Assembly (NCBI RefSeq): GCF_001613505.1
Contig: NZ_BDCM01000022.1
Location: 1 to 64,000, forward strand
Length of the DNA stretch: 64,000 nt
Direction of reading: 5' to 3'
Origin: Nocardia mikamii NBRC 108933
GTDB lineage: Bacteria > Actinomycetota > Actinomycetes > Mycobacteriales > Mycobacteriaceae
Shown: in pieces, positions 16,756-25,505 of the stretch
How the letters are laid out: the number at the start of each line of letters is the position of its first letter
Numbering within the stretch: position 1 is the first letter of the stretch
Program-made: the position numbers and the translations under genes
Notes under the pieces: generated by a model
What the model was told of the DNA's origin: nothing
Database searches by the model: none
What the model saw: the letters and a program-made list of their open reading frames with translations, nothing else

Positions 16756-18002
16756 GCACCACCGAATCCGTCACTGCCGCAACCGAATCGGTCGACAGCT
16801 TCCGTGACCGCGCCCGGCGCTGGTTGCGGGACACGTTGCCGCCCGCGCCGCCGGTCCGCTCGGGCGAGCAGAAGTCACCACAGGTGTGGGCCCGTGCACG
16901 CGAACTGCAACGCATCCTCCACGACGGCGGCTTCGCCGGCATCTGCTTTCCCGTCGAATACGGCGGACTGGGGTTGAGCCCGGCCCATCAGCGGGCCTTC
17001 ACCGAGGAGTCGCGCCCGTACGAGATGCCGCTGGCTCTCAACATTCCGACCCTGACCATCTGCGCCGCAACACTTCTCGACATGGGCAGCGAGGAGCAGA
17101 AGCGCACCCACATCGCCGCGGCGCTGCGCGGTGCGGAGTTGCTGGTGCAGTTCCTGTCCGAACCGCGCGGCGGATCCGATCTGGCCGGGCTCACCACTCG
17201 AGCCGATCGTGACGGCGACGACTGGGTGCTCAACGGTTCCAAGATCTGGAGTTCGGGCGCCTACGCCGCCGATTACGCGCTGTGCCTGGCGCGTACCGAC
17301 TGGCAGGTGCCCAAACACGCCGGGCTGACGATGTTCCTGGTGCCGGTGAACACCCCCGGATTGACCATTCGCCGGATCACTCAGGTCGACGGATCCACCG
17401 AATTCTGCCAGGAGTTCTTCGACGACGTGCGGATCCCGGCCGATGCCGTCGTCGGCGAGGTCGACGGCGGCTGGGCGGTGGCGAGCCGGCTGCTGCAGCA
17501 CGAACGCAGCGCCGTCGGCGGCGGCTCACCCTATGCCAGCGGAGTCGGCCGGCACAGCGGCCGCGACGTGCGCGGCCTGCTCGACATCGCCCGCCGCACC
17601 GGGCAATTCGCCGACGCCCGCGTCCGGGAGGATATCGGCGAGGCGCACGCGATGAATCTGGTCCACGACCAGCTCATCGCCCACGTCGGCGCCCGTATCG
17701 CCGCCGGCGAGCTGCCGCCCGCGGCCGGTTCGATCGTGCGCCTGTTCAGCGCCCGCAACTCGTGGTTGCAAGCCGACGCCGCCGTGCGCATCGCCGGCGC
17801 CGCCGCCGCGACCGGCGGCGCCGACGGCGAACCCGGCCTCGGCCGAGCCGGCCAGGAGTACCTCTACCGCCAGGCCTGGAGCCTCGCGGGCGGCAGCACC
17901 GAGATGGCCCGCAACATCATCAGCGAACGGGTGCTGGGCATGCCTCGCGAGTACGCCGCCGACCGGGACGTCCCGTTCGATCAGGTGCGGCGGGGACGGT
18001 AG
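16752..18002 (+). CDS. Acyl-CoA dehydrogenase, larger subunit-type
   Basis: This 416-residue protein has the full dehydrogenase architecture: an N-terminal helical domain (FAGICFPVEYGGLGLSP), a middle domain (QFLSEPRGGSDLAGLTTRA, WVLNGSKIWSSGA) and a C-terminal domain ending WSLAGGSTEMARNIISERVL. It oxidises an acyl-CoA to an enoyl-CoA with FAD. The ATG overlaps the stop of the upstream subunit (ATGA). Its last 22 bp overlap a truncated LysR frame on the other strand. Confidence 0.9.
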   Translation: MSTTESVTAATESVDSFRDRARRWLRDTLPPAPPVRSGEQKSPQVWARARELQRILHDGGFAGICFPVEYGGLGLSPAHQRAFTEESRPYEMPLALNIPTLTICAATLLDMGSEEQKRTHIAAALRGAELLVQFLSEPRGGSDLAGLTTRADRDGDDWVLNGSKIWSSGAYAADYALCLARTDWQVPKHAGLTMFLVPVNTPGLTIRRITQVDGSTEFCQEFFDDVRIPADAVVGEVDGGWAVASRLLQHERSAVGGGSPYASGVGRHSGRDVRGLLDIARRTGQFADARVREDIGEAHAMNLVHDQLIAHVGARIAAGELPPAAGSIVRLFSARNSWLQADAAVRIAGAAAATGGADGEPGLGRAGQEYLYRQAWSLAGGSTEMARNIISERVLGMPREYAADRDVPFDQVRRGR

Positions 18003-18148
18003 TCGAACAGCGTCACGCCGAGCTCGCGCTCCACGGTGCGGATCTGCTGCGACATCGACGGCTGCGCGAGGTGCAGTCGTTCCGCCGCGGCAGTGACCGA
18101 GCCCTCCTCGGCGACGGCGAGGGCGTATTCGAATTGCCGCAGGCTCAT
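17981..18148 (-). pseudogene. Truncated LysR-type helix-turn-helix fragment
   Basis: This 55-codon frame reads MSLRQFEYALAVAEEGSV, then AAERLHLAQPSMSQQIRTV and ERELGVTLFDYRPRRT, then stops. It is a near-perfect LysR winged-helix N-terminus without the roughly 230-residue effector domain. Its ATG overlaps the stop of the TetR gene (ATGA at 18145-18148), so it may still be translated as a minimal DNA-binding peptide. It also overlaps the 3' end of the dehydrogenase on the other strand. A truncated relic is the simplest reading. Confidence 0.7.
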
Positions 18149-18750
18149 CGTTTCCCTGCCCGCACCAGGGAGGCGTCTGCCGAGGCCCGCTGCGGGCTCA
18201 AGCCCGCGACGACCAACCCGAACAGCCGGTCCGCCTGTGCGGCGGGGTCGGCGCCGTGTTCGGTCGCCAGCGCGATCCCCACGATCAGGGTGATCAGGTC
18301 CGCCACCGTGAACGTGGTCGCGACCGCGCCCTCCCGCGCGGCGCGGCGCAGCAACGGCTCGCCCGCCTCTTCCAGCGCGGCCCCACAGCTGTTGTCGTGC
18401 ACCGGATCCGATCCGGCGCTGTCGTAGGACAACGCGGCCGCCAGCCCGCGCGCGCCGACACAGTAGGCGACGACTTCGCGCAACCACTCCAGCAGTGCGC
18501 CGCGACTGTCCTGCGCGTCGGCGAGTTCGTACGCGCGGGCACACAGCGCGTCGATCCGGGTGCGCGACACCGCTTCCAGCAGCGCGCGACGAGTCGGAAA
18601 GTGCCGCCGCACCGTCGCCGACCCGACTCCCGCCACGCGCGCGATCTGCTCGAGCGACGCCCCGGGCCCGTGCGCCGCGACTTCTTTCTCGGCTACGGCC
18701 AGCACCAGCGCGTAGTTGCGGCGAGCATCAGCACGTCGGCGTTCGGGCAT
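18145..18750 (-). CDS. TetR-family transcriptional regulator
   Basis: This 201-residue protein has an N-terminal TetR helix-turn-helix (ASLEQIARVAGVGSATVRRHFPTRRALLEAV, about residues 31-61) and a variable helical ligand domain. It is divergent from the NmrA-like gene at 18843. Two operator-like palindromes lie between them, so it most likely represses that gene and itself. It is probably unrelated to the GAGAAT regulon because its operator sequence is quite different. Confidence 0.92.
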   Translation of the reverse strand: MPERRRADARRNYALVLAVAEKEVAAHGPGASLEQIARVAGVGSATVRRHFPTRRALLEAVSRTRIDALCARAYELADAQDSRGALLEWLREVVAYCVGARGLAAALSYDSAGSDPVHDNSCGAALEEAGEPLLRRAAREGAVATTFTVADLITLIVGIALATEHGADPAAQADRLFGLVVAGLSPQRASADASLVRAGKR

Positions 18751-18771
18751 CGCGTCACCTCCCGGGTTGCT

Positions 18772-18827
18772 AAACGGCGGGCCCCGCCATATCGTAGCCG
18801 AAACAGAAACGGCGGACCCCGCCGTTT
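18772..18827. promoter_or_regulatory. Two TetR-type operators (AAACGGCGG arms)
   Basis: The second site is a perfect inverted repeat: AAACGGCGG (18807-18815), three bases, CCGCCGTTT (18819-18827). The first (18772-18792) keeps the left arm AAACGGCGG and CCGCC of the right arm. They are 35 bp apart and lie between the divergent TetR (18750) and NmrA-like (18843) starts. Confidence 0.75.
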
Positions 18828-18842
18828 AGCGAGAGGCACACC

Positions 18843-19772
18843 ATGTCCACAGCTTCGGCACCCGTCCTGGTCACCGGCGCCACCGGCCGGCAGGGCGGCG
18901 CCACCGCCCGCGCGCTACTCGCGGCGGGCGTCCGCGTCCGCGCCCTGGTACGCGACCGAAACACCAACCGCGCCAAGGAAGTCGAATCACTGGGAGCCGA
19001 GCTGGTCACCGGCGATCTGCACGACCGCGAGTCGGTGATCCGCGCGGCCGACGGCGCCCGCGCGGTGTTCTCCGTGCAGATGCCCGCCCTCACCGACGCC
19101 GGCTTCGATTTCGACGGCGAGGTCACCCAAGGCGTCACTCTGATCGACGGCGCACGGATCGCGGGGGTCGATCAGTTCGTGCACACCTCGGTGACCGGAG
19201 CCGGTCAGCACACCGGCGTTCCCGGCTGGGCCGCCGGCCGGTGGGCCGTCGAGGACTCCCTGACGGCCAAGGCCACAATTCAGGATGCGTTGCGCGCGGC
19301 CGGATTTCCGCGCTGGACCTTACTGAAGCCGGGCACATTCATGGAGAACTTCCTGCCGTCCATGCGGTACATGTTTCCCCGCGGTGTCGACGGCGGTCTG
19401 GTGAGCGTCCTGGCACCGGAGACCCGGCTGTCGCTGGTCGCGGTCGACGACATCGGCCGTGCGGCGGCGGCGGCGATCACCGAGCCCGAACGATTCGACC
19501 GCGTCGAGCTCGAGCTGGCGAGCGATTATCTATCGATGACCGAGATCGCCGCCACCCTGTCCCGCGTGCTCGGCATCCCGTTGGAGGCTCCGAACATGAC
19601 GGTGGCACAGGCGGTCGCCGCCGGCATGCCGCCCATGGGCGCCGCACTCGAATGGCTGAACGTGGCCGGCCAGCCCGGCCGACCCGCCTACGCCACCGCC
19701 CTCGGCATCCCCCTCACCAGCTTCGAGCAGTGGGCGCGCACGCACCTGCGCACCGAGTCCGCGAAGGGGTAG
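18843..19772 (+). CDS. NmrA-like NAD(P)-binding protein (atypical SDR)
   Basis: This 309-residue protein has the atypical SDR glycine motif VLVTGATGRQGGATARALL at residues 8-26, followed by VRALVRDRN and GDLHDRESVI. It has no typical YxxxK catalytic pair, and the body resembles NmrA/HSCARG proteins (VHTSVTGAGQHTG, LLKPGTFMENFLP). Such proteins sense NAD(P) redox state or reduce quinones and aldehydes. It is controlled by the divergent TetR through the operators upstream. Confidence 0.88.
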   Translation: MSTASAPVLVTGATGRQGGATARALLAAGVRVRALVRDRNTNRAKEVESLGAELVTGDLHDRESVIRAADGARAVFSVQMPALTDAGFDFDGEVTQGVTLIDGARIAGVDQFVHTSVTGAGQHTGVPGWAAGRWAVEDSLTAKATIQDALRAAGFPRWTLLKPGTFMENFLPSMRYMFPRGVDGGLVSVLAPETRLSLVAVDDIGRAAAAAITEPERFDRVELELASDYLSMTEIAATLSRVLGIPLEAPNMTVAQAVAAGMPPMGAALEWLNVAGQPGRPAYATALGIPLTSFEQWARTHLRTESAKG

Positions 19773-19843
19773 TCCCGCGCATCGGTTGCCGTCCGTGCGG
19801 GGCGGGCGGATCATGCCGGGGCCGGTACTGCCACCATCGAGGT

Positions 19844-20455
19844 ATGAGTGTGCAGGATTTCCGGGAACTCGCCGCGGCCCGCTTGCGCGAGTTCGAGTGT
19901 CGAACGGTCGCCGACGTGCCCGGGATGCGACGTGCGAGCGTTGTGCTGTGTGTGCTGGAACACGATGGGCAGCCGTGCGTGGTCGTGATCAAACGCGCCT
20001 ATCGGGGACGCAACGCAGGGCAATGGGCATTGCCCGGGGGCCGGGTCGACGGCGACGAGACGGCGGTCGCGGCGGGATTACGCGAACTGCACGAGGAGAT
20101 CGGCCTGGTCGCCCCGCCGACGAGTGTCCTGGGCAGGCTCGACGACTTCCCGGCAGCGTCCGGTTTCGCGATCACCCCCCTCGTCGTCGCGCTCGACGAT
20201 CCCGGCGCCCTCTATCCCAACGACGACGAGGTACACGCCGTGCATTTCGTGCGGCTCGACCGGCTCGCGGCCGACGATGTGCCGCACTGGGTCGACCGGC
20301 CGGACGGCTCCCGGCTGCTGCAGCTCAGGATCGGCGACTCGATGACGATCCACGCACCGACCGGCGCCATCCTGCTGCAATTCCGCGATGTCGTGCTTCT
20401 CGGCCGCGAAACCCGGGTGGCGGATCTGCTGCAACCCGACTGGACGCACAGCTAG
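19844..20455 (+). CDS. NUDIX hydrolase (possible CoA pyrophosphatase)
   Basis: This 203-residue protein has a full Nudix box: GGRVDGDE, then seven residues, then RELHEEIGL. The lead-in KRAYRGRNAGQWALPGGR recalls CoA/acyl-CoA pyrophosphatases of the NudL type, which would fit a CoA-rich neighbourhood. The ATG follows CGAGGT. It is convergent with the M3 peptidase gene. Assignment beyond NUDIX is uncertain. Confidence 0.88.
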   Translation: MSVQDFRELAAARLREFECRTVADVPGMRRASVVLCVLEHDGQPCVVVIKRAYRGRNAGQWALPGGRVDGDETAVAAGLRELHEEIGLVAPPTSVLGRLDDFPAASGFAITPLVVALDDPGALYPNDDEVHAVHFVRLDRLAADDVPHWVDRPDGSRLLQLRIGDSMTIHAPTGAILLQFRDVVLLGRETRVADLLQPDWTHS

Positions 20456-20512
20456 GACCGACCGCCGCCGAGTCACCGACGTGCTGCGGCCGGGCCCTCG
20501 CGTAAATCCCGG

Positions 20513-22444
20513 TTACGCCGGCGTATGCGGGGTGGGCGCCCGGTCCAGCCAGGCCGCGAACGCGTCGAAGGTGAACGGGCGGCCGAGGAACTCGGCCACC
20601 GAATCGCCCGCGTCCCGGGAACCACCCGGCGCGAGGATGCTGTCGCGATAGCGTTGCGCCACAACGGAATCGAAGAGATCGCCGGCGTCGAACACGGAGA
20701 ACAGATCCTTCGCGATCACCAGACTCCACAGGTAGGTGTAGTACGCCGAGGTATAGCCGGCCAGATGCCCGAACGACGCTTGGAAATGGGTCCGCGGCAC
20801 CTCGGCTATGCCGCTGTGCCGTGTCACGGCATCGATGACGACCGGGTCGTGGTCGGCGGGCCGGTCCTGGTGCAGCAGATACGAGATCTCGGTGTAGCCG
20901 ACCTGCGTGAGGACCGAAATGCCCTTACCGAATTCCTTCGCGGCCCGCATGCGCTGCACCAGTTCGGCCGGGATGGGGGCACCGGTCTCGTCGACGGCGA
21001 AGGTGGCGAGAATGGTTGCGTCCCAGGCCCATTCCTCCAGCATCTGCGACGGGGCCTCGACGAAATCCCATTCCGTGGCGACACCGGAGAAGCGCGCCCA
21101 GTTCTGATGCCCGCCCACGACGTGGTGGATCAGATGCCCGAATTCGTGGAACAGCGTGACGACGTGCTGGTGTTCCATCAATCCGCGAGAGAAGTTGCAC
21201 ACCAGCACGCCCTCGGGCAGGAGCTTGCCGGCGACGCCGCCGACGAGGTCGAATTGCGCGGCGTGCTTGTATTTGCCCTCGCGGGGGTGCAGGTCCAGAT
21301 AGATCCGCCCGCGTCGTTCACCGTCGGCGTAGACGTCGTAGACGGCGACGTCCTCGTGCCAGCGCGGTACCTCCACGGGCCGGTACTCCAGTCCGAAGAG
21401 GCGGCCGGTGACCTCGAGCAAGCCCGCCCGCACACGCGGGAAATCGAAATACCGGCGCACCTCGCGGGCGTCGACGTCGTACTGTTCGCGGCGCACGAGT
21501 TCGGTGTAATAGCCGACTTCGGATCGGTCGATGCCGGTCGCGGTGGGCTCGTCCGCGCGGCGGCGGGCCAGCAGCGTCTCGAGGTCGCGCCGGCCCGCGG
21601 CCTCGGCGGCGCTCGCGATGCGCTCGATGAATTCGGCGATGGCGTGGCCGCTGCCGATCATCTTCACATCGGCGTCGTAATCGGGCCAGCTGTCGAAGCC
21701 GAGCAGCCGGGCCTTCTCGGCCCGAAGATCCAGGATCTCGTGCAGCACAGCGTCGTTGGCGGGCCATCCGCGGCTTTCGAACTCCACGGTGAGGGCGCGA
21801 CGGGCATCGGCATCGCGGGCGTAGGTGCGAAACGGCAGATAGTCCGGATAGTCGGTGGTGACCGTGACGAGCCCGTCCGCCGCGGGCGGATGCGCGGCGA
21901 CGAAATCCGCGGGCAGTCCGTCGAGTGTGTCGGGTGCGACCCGGATCGAACGGACGTCTTCACGGATGGCCCGGCCGAATTCCTGTTCGAGCACGGTGAG
22001 CCGCTCGGAGATCTCCCGCAGCCGATCCCGGGTTCCCTCGTCGCGGTCCACACCGCTGCGCCGGAAATCGCGCAGGACGTGCTCGCGCATCCGCGCCGAC
22101 ACCTCGTCCAGGTTCGAGGAGTCGGTGGCGGCGACGACGTCGTAGAGGGCGCGGTCGAGATCTCGCTCGATCCTGGCTCGATCGATGTCTTGTACCAGTT
22201 CCTCGGCCAGGCGGCGCACCTCGGAATCGGGGTGGACTTCGGCGAACAGGTGCGCGGCCGAATCGGCGCCGCGCAGCGCGATATCGGCGTCGTTCCACAA
22301 TCCGAGCACAGCCGCGGTGTCGCCCGGGGTAGCGGCCTTCAACTGCTCGACCGTGTCCGCCGCCGTCCGCAGCCGGTCGCGGACGTGATCGCCGAGCCAG
22401 TCCGGCCACCCGGACGCGGGCAGTGCAAGCGGTTCGCTACTCAT
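20513..22444 (-). CDS. M3-family metallopeptidase (thimet oligopeptidase-like)
   Basis: This 643-residue zinc peptidase of the oligopeptidase M3 family has the signature LFHEFGHLIHH at about residue 428, followed by the third-ligand region FVEAPSQMLEEWAWD. The N-terminal half is the usual long helical part and there is no signal peptide, so it is cytoplasmic and degrades short peptides. Length and motif order are normal for the family. It looks like a housekeeping gene unrelated to the flanking catabolic clusters. Confidence 0.95.
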   Translation of the reverse strand: MSSEPLALPASGWPDWLGDHVRDRLRTAADTVEQLKAATPGDTAAVLGLWNDADIALRGADSAAHLFAEVHPDSEVRRLAEELVQDIDRARIERDLDRALYDVVAATDSSNLDEVSARMREHVLRDFRRSGVDRDEGTRDRLREISERLTVLEQEFGRAIREDVRSIRVAPDTLDGLPADFVAAHPPAADGLVTVTTDYPDYLPFRTYARDADARRALTVEFESRGWPANDAVLHEILDLRAEKARLLGFDSWPDYDADVKMIGSGHAIAEFIERIASAAEAAGRRDLETLLARRRADEPTATGIDRSEVGYYTELVRREQYDVDAREVRRYFDFPRVRAGLLEVTGRLFGLEYRPVEVPRWHEDVAVYDVYADGERRGRIYLDLHPREGKYKHAAQFDLVGGVAGKLLPEGVLVCNFSRGLMEHQHVVTLFHEFGHLIHHVVGGHQNWARFSGVATEWDFVEAPSQMLEEWAWDATILATFAVDETGAPIPAELVQRMRAAKEFGKGISVLTQVGYTEISYLLHQDRPADHDPVVIDAVTRHSGIAEVPRTHFQASFGHLAGYTSAYYTYLWSLVIAKDLFSVFDAGDLFDSVVAQRYRDSILAPGGSRDAGDSVAEFLGRPFTFDAFAAWLDRAPTPHTPA

Positions 22445-22515
22445 GCCCCGACTCTAACCGCGGCCGGGATTCGTGGTCCGCGGGGAATCACCACGTGCCG
22501 AACCGCGTTCGCGAA

Positions 22516-23421
22516 TCACCGGAAATAGGAGGCGTATTCCGCGAACGGTACCTGCCCGGTGGGGCTCGCCTCGACGGCGTCGACCACGGGTCCCGGGATG
22601 GGCGCCCAGTAAGCGGGCATCGCGGCCGCCAGCGAGGGCTTCAAAATGTAGATCAACGCGAAGTTCACGATCCACAGCGGCGGCGCCATCGACATGCCGA
22701 CCACGGTGCTCACATTTCCCTCGGTATTGGTGACAAGCTGGGCCGCGCCCGAAATCTGTTGCGCCACAAATCCATAGGCGGCCTGCACCGTATAGGCCGA
22801 CCGGTACAGCGCGACCAGACTCCGAGTCGCACCGTTGTCCCGCAACCAGTTACCCACATACCCTCCGGGCGCGATCAAGGTGTTCACCTGCCGCGTCGGC
22901 GCATCCGCGTTGGCCGGGCTCTCCAACATGCCGCTCGGGTTCACATACAGCCCGTAGCTGCCCAGAGTCGAGGGCGTGCGTTGCCCCGCGACATCGGAAT
23001 AGATCGGGCGGCCGACCGTATTGGTGAGGATGTCGACGCACGCGTTGATCACATCCGCCGCGTCACGGTCACCGCCGACGCCCCCACCGGAGCTGAGGTC
23101 CTGATACTGCTGATCGGTCAACGCATCCGCGCGGTCCAGCCCGATCTGCGCGGCGACCCGATCCGCCGCCGCCTCACCGAGCGGCTGATTCAACTGATCC
23201 GTACTCACCATCTGCGTCGGCGCCACCTGCTCATATCCCGGCGCACCGGAGAAGGGAATAGCGAACCCGGTGCCGGCAGCGGTTGCCACAGGTTCGCCCG
23301 CCGCCGTCTGAGCCACCCCCAGCGTAGCGATGCAGAGCCCGATCAGTACCGCCACCACACTGATTCCACGGCTCCTCGATCCCCGTCGGCGCCCGAGCCG
23401 CGCCAACCCGATGCGGTGCAT
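22516..23421 (-). CDS. Secreted protein of unknown function
   Basis: This 301-residue protein begins with a long basic N-region (MHRIGLARLGRRRGSRSRG), a hydrophobic core (SVVAVLIGLCIATLGVA) and a likely signal-peptidase site near QTAAGEP. The mature part has a Ser/Thr/Gly-rich start, a short DRDAADVINACVDIL segment and a C-terminal hydrophobic stretch (MAPPLWIVNFALIYILKPSLAAAM). I recognise no domain. It resembles the many exported proteins of unknown function in Nocardia and mycobacteria. Its end lies 71 bp from the peptidase start. Confidence 0.8.
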   Translation of the reverse strand: MHRIGLARLGRRRGSRSRGISVVAVLIGLCIATLGVAQTAAGEPVATAAGTGFAIPFSGAPGYEQVAPTQMVSTDQLNQPLGEAAADRVAAQIGLDRADALTDQQYQDLSSGGGVGGDRDAADVINACVDILTNTVGRPIYSDVAGQRTPSTLGSYGLYVNPSGMLESPANADAPTRQVNTLIAPGGYVGNWLRDNGATRSLVALYRSAYTVQAAYGFVAQQISGAAQLVTNTEGNVSTVVGMSMAPPLWIVNFALIYILKPSLAAAMPAYWAPIPGPVVDAVEASPTGQVPFAEYASYFR

Positions 23422-23699
23422 ACGTCAACCTCTCCGAATCATCGTGCGAGGTAACACAAGGTAGTGCACCAGTCAAACGCCACGCCCGACGCCGTGTCAA
23501 GGGCCCGGCGGATGGCCGGCCCCGACCAGTCTGCGGTGTTGCGGCTCATCAGTGCCGATCGAGAACGGTACCGGCACCTATGCGGGTGCTGCTGGATTGC
23601 CGGCGTACTGGTTCGAGAGCGGAGCCGGCCACACTTTCGGACGACCCATCGCAGTGATTTCTCTCAGTGTCACCAGGATTGATTCACCGGGCCGGAAGA

Positions 23700-24155
23700 C
23701 TACTTCTGCTCGTACCCCCGCACGAAATGTGCGGAAAGACGTTCGCACAGCACGGTCAGGGCGGATTGCCCGATGCGCGGGCCGCCGTCCCACGAGTCGA
23801 TGTCGAACCAGTTCACGACATCGGGCGTACCTTCAGGGCGAACGAATACATGCTGATGAAAGTGGGCGACACTACGGCCGGTGATTGCAGAGAAGACGAA
23901 CTCAGGAGCAAGCTCGGTCCGCAGCGCGTAGGCGGACCGACGGACCGCCCACCCGACAGCGGCACCTTCATCGTCGGTCATATCGGCCAAAGTTGGTACA
24001 TGACGCCTGGTTTCGATGAACAGGTAGCCGGGCATCGGTGCACCCTCCGACAGCGGACGGTGTGTCACGACCACCAGATCGCCGGCATGGATCACCGGAC
24101 CGACCAGGCGGCCGACACCACGGTGCTTATTGCAAATCAGACATTCACTCCCCAC
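23700..24155 (-). CDS. HIT-family protein
   Basis: This protein, 151 residues from the GTG at 24155, has an N-terminal CLICNKHRG zinc-type motif and the histidine triad HFHQHVF at about residue 98. HIT proteins are nucleotide hydrolases or transferases acting on dinucleotides or AMP conjugates. A longer frame from a GTG at 24203 would overlap the epoxide hydrolase stop (GTGA) and add 16 residues. I chose the shorter start because HIT proteins usually begin just before the CxxC motif and a GGGGAGTGGGG stretch precedes it. Either way it is in one operon with the hydrolase. Confidence 0.82.
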   Translation of the reverse strand: MGSECLICNKHRGVGRLVGPVIHAGDLVVVTHRPLSEGAPMPGYLFIETRRHVPTLADMTDDEGAAVGWAVRRSAYALRTELAPEFVFSAITGRSVAHFHQHVFVRPEGTPDVVNWFDIDSWDGGPRIGQSALTVLCERLSAHFVRGYEQK

Positions 24156-24199
24156 TCCCCGACTGTACCCGGCAAGCCACGACGTCTTGCCAGGCACGT

Positions 24200-25402
24200 T
24201 CACCGCTGGGCGGCCAGTACTGCGGCGAGGCCTTCTCGCAGGTCGTCGACGAAATATTCGGGAACTTCCAGCGAGGGGAAATGTCCTCCGAATTCGGGTG
24301 CGTTCCATCGGACGATCTGGCGGTACCGCTTTTCCGCCCAAGGGCGCGGGGACTTTTCGATGTCGTGGGGATACATGGTGATTGCGGAGGGGACGTCGAC
24401 GCGGAGGTCGGGGTCGAGCGAGTTGTGGCTTTCGTAGTAGATACGGGCTGCGGATGCGCCGGTGCGTGTCAGCCAGTACAGGGTGACGTCGTCGAGAATG
24501 CGGTCTCTGGAGATCGTTTCGAACGGGCTGTCTTCGGTGTCGCTCCATTCGGCGAATTTGTCGAGGATCCAGGCGAGGAGTCCGACCGGTGAGTCGACGA
24601 GCGAGTAGCCGATGGTCTGCGGCCGGGTGGCCTGCTGTTTCGCGTATGCGGCGCGGTGGCGCCAGAAATGACGGGTTTCCTCGGCCCACTGGCGTTCGGT
24701 CGCGGTCAGACCGTCCGTTGGCATCCCGGGCGGCGCTTCCGCGAACAGCGAGTGGATGCCAAGAACGTGTTCCGGGAACCTACCGCCGAGAACCGTGGTG
24801 ATGTTGCCGCCCCAGTCGCCGCCGTGGGCCAGGAACTTCCGGTAGCCGAGCCCTTCCATCAGTTCCACCCATGCGGCCGCGATCTTTTCGGTGCCCCACC
24901 CGGTGGTGGCCGGCTTATCGCTGTACCCGAAGCCCGGTAGCGATGGGACCACGATGTGGAACGCGGGCGCGGCCGCGTCTTTCGGATCCGCCAATTCGTC
25001 TGCTACATCGATGAATTCGGCGATGCTGCCCGGCCAACCGTGCGTCAGGATCAGAGGAGTGGCATCCGCCCGTGCGGATCGCCGATGCAGGAAGTGGATT
25101 CCCAGGCCTTCGATTGTGGTGCGGTACTGGCCGATTCGATCGAGGCGCTCTTCGAATGACCGCCAGTCGTACTCGGTGCGCCAGTAGTTCACGACATCGA
25201 CGAGGTCCGCAAGAGGAACGCCCTGTGCCCATCGCTGAGGGCCGGGCGCGGCGCCGGAGACCGTCTCGGCCTCCGGTAGCCGAGCGGCGGCCAATCGAGC
25301 TCGCAGGTCGTCGAGGTCGGCGTCGGTTGCGCGGGCTTCAAATGGTTGTACGTCGATGGAATCGGACGTGGACATCGGATCGAGGTGGCCGAGTGCGGAC
25401 AT
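24200..25402 (-). CDS. Epoxide hydrolase (EHN-domain, alpha/beta fold)
   Basis: This 400-residue protein has the N-terminal epoxide hydrolase domain (VQPFEARATDADLDDLRARL), the oxyanion motif THGWPGS at about 119-125, the nucleophile aspartate in AHGGDWGGN (about 192) and the late catalytic histidine in EFGGHFPSLE (about 371). It converts epoxides to diols. AGGAGG precedes the ATG at 25402. It is divergent from the CGNR regulator, with three operator-like repeats between them. Such pairs probably sense and detoxify or degrade an epoxide. Confidence 0.93.
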   Translation of the reverse strand: MSALGHLDPMSTSDSIDVQPFEARATDADLDDLRARLAAARLPEAETVSGAAPGPQRWAQGVPLADLVDVVNYWRTEYDWRSFEERLDRIGQYRTTIEGLGIHFLHRRSARADATPLILTHGWPGSIAEFIDVADELADPKDAAAPAFHIVVPSLPGFGYSDKPATTGWGTEKIAAAWVELMEGLGYRKFLAHGGDWGGNITTVLGGRFPEHVLGIHSLFAEAPPGMPTDGLTATERQWAEETRHFWRHRAAYAKQQATRPQTIGYSLVDSPVGLLAWILDKFAEWSDTEDSPFETISRDRILDDVTLYWLTRTGASAARIYYESHNSLDPDLRVDVPSAITMYPHDIEKSPRPWAEKRYRQIVRWNAPEFGGHFPSLEVPEYFVDDLREGLAAVLAAQR

Positions 25403-25423
25403 GAGACCTCCTGGTCATCGCGG

Positions 25424-25503
25424 AACCGGCTACCGCCTGTAGCGAACCGGCTAAGACGGTTCTAACACGACGGCGGGACAGGCCGCAACCAGCTAAGGTG
25501 GTT
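25424..25503. promoter_or_regulatory. Three phased operator-like repeats (AACCRGCTA)
   Basis: AACCGGCTA occurs at 25424. AACCGGCTAAGACGGTT is at 25445-25461 and AACCAGCTAAGGTGGTT at 25487-25503. The last two are inverted repeats with AACC/GGTT ends. Their spacing is 21 and 42 bp, that is two and four helical turns. The third touches the region just before the CGNR start at 25506. Confidence 0.65.
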
Positions 25504-25505
25504 CC

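Noticed and set aside
8167-18002. Steroid HIP (ring C/D) degradation cluster
   Set aside because: Only the FadD3-like ligase and FadE pair fit. The diagnostic ipdAB, ipdC and ipdF genes are absent from the window, so this label would go too far.
23422-23699. Short forward frames (for example from 23552) in a 278-bp gap
   Set aside because: They run into the antisense of the HIT gene, lack a ribosome-binding site and show no motif. I see no supported feature in this gap.
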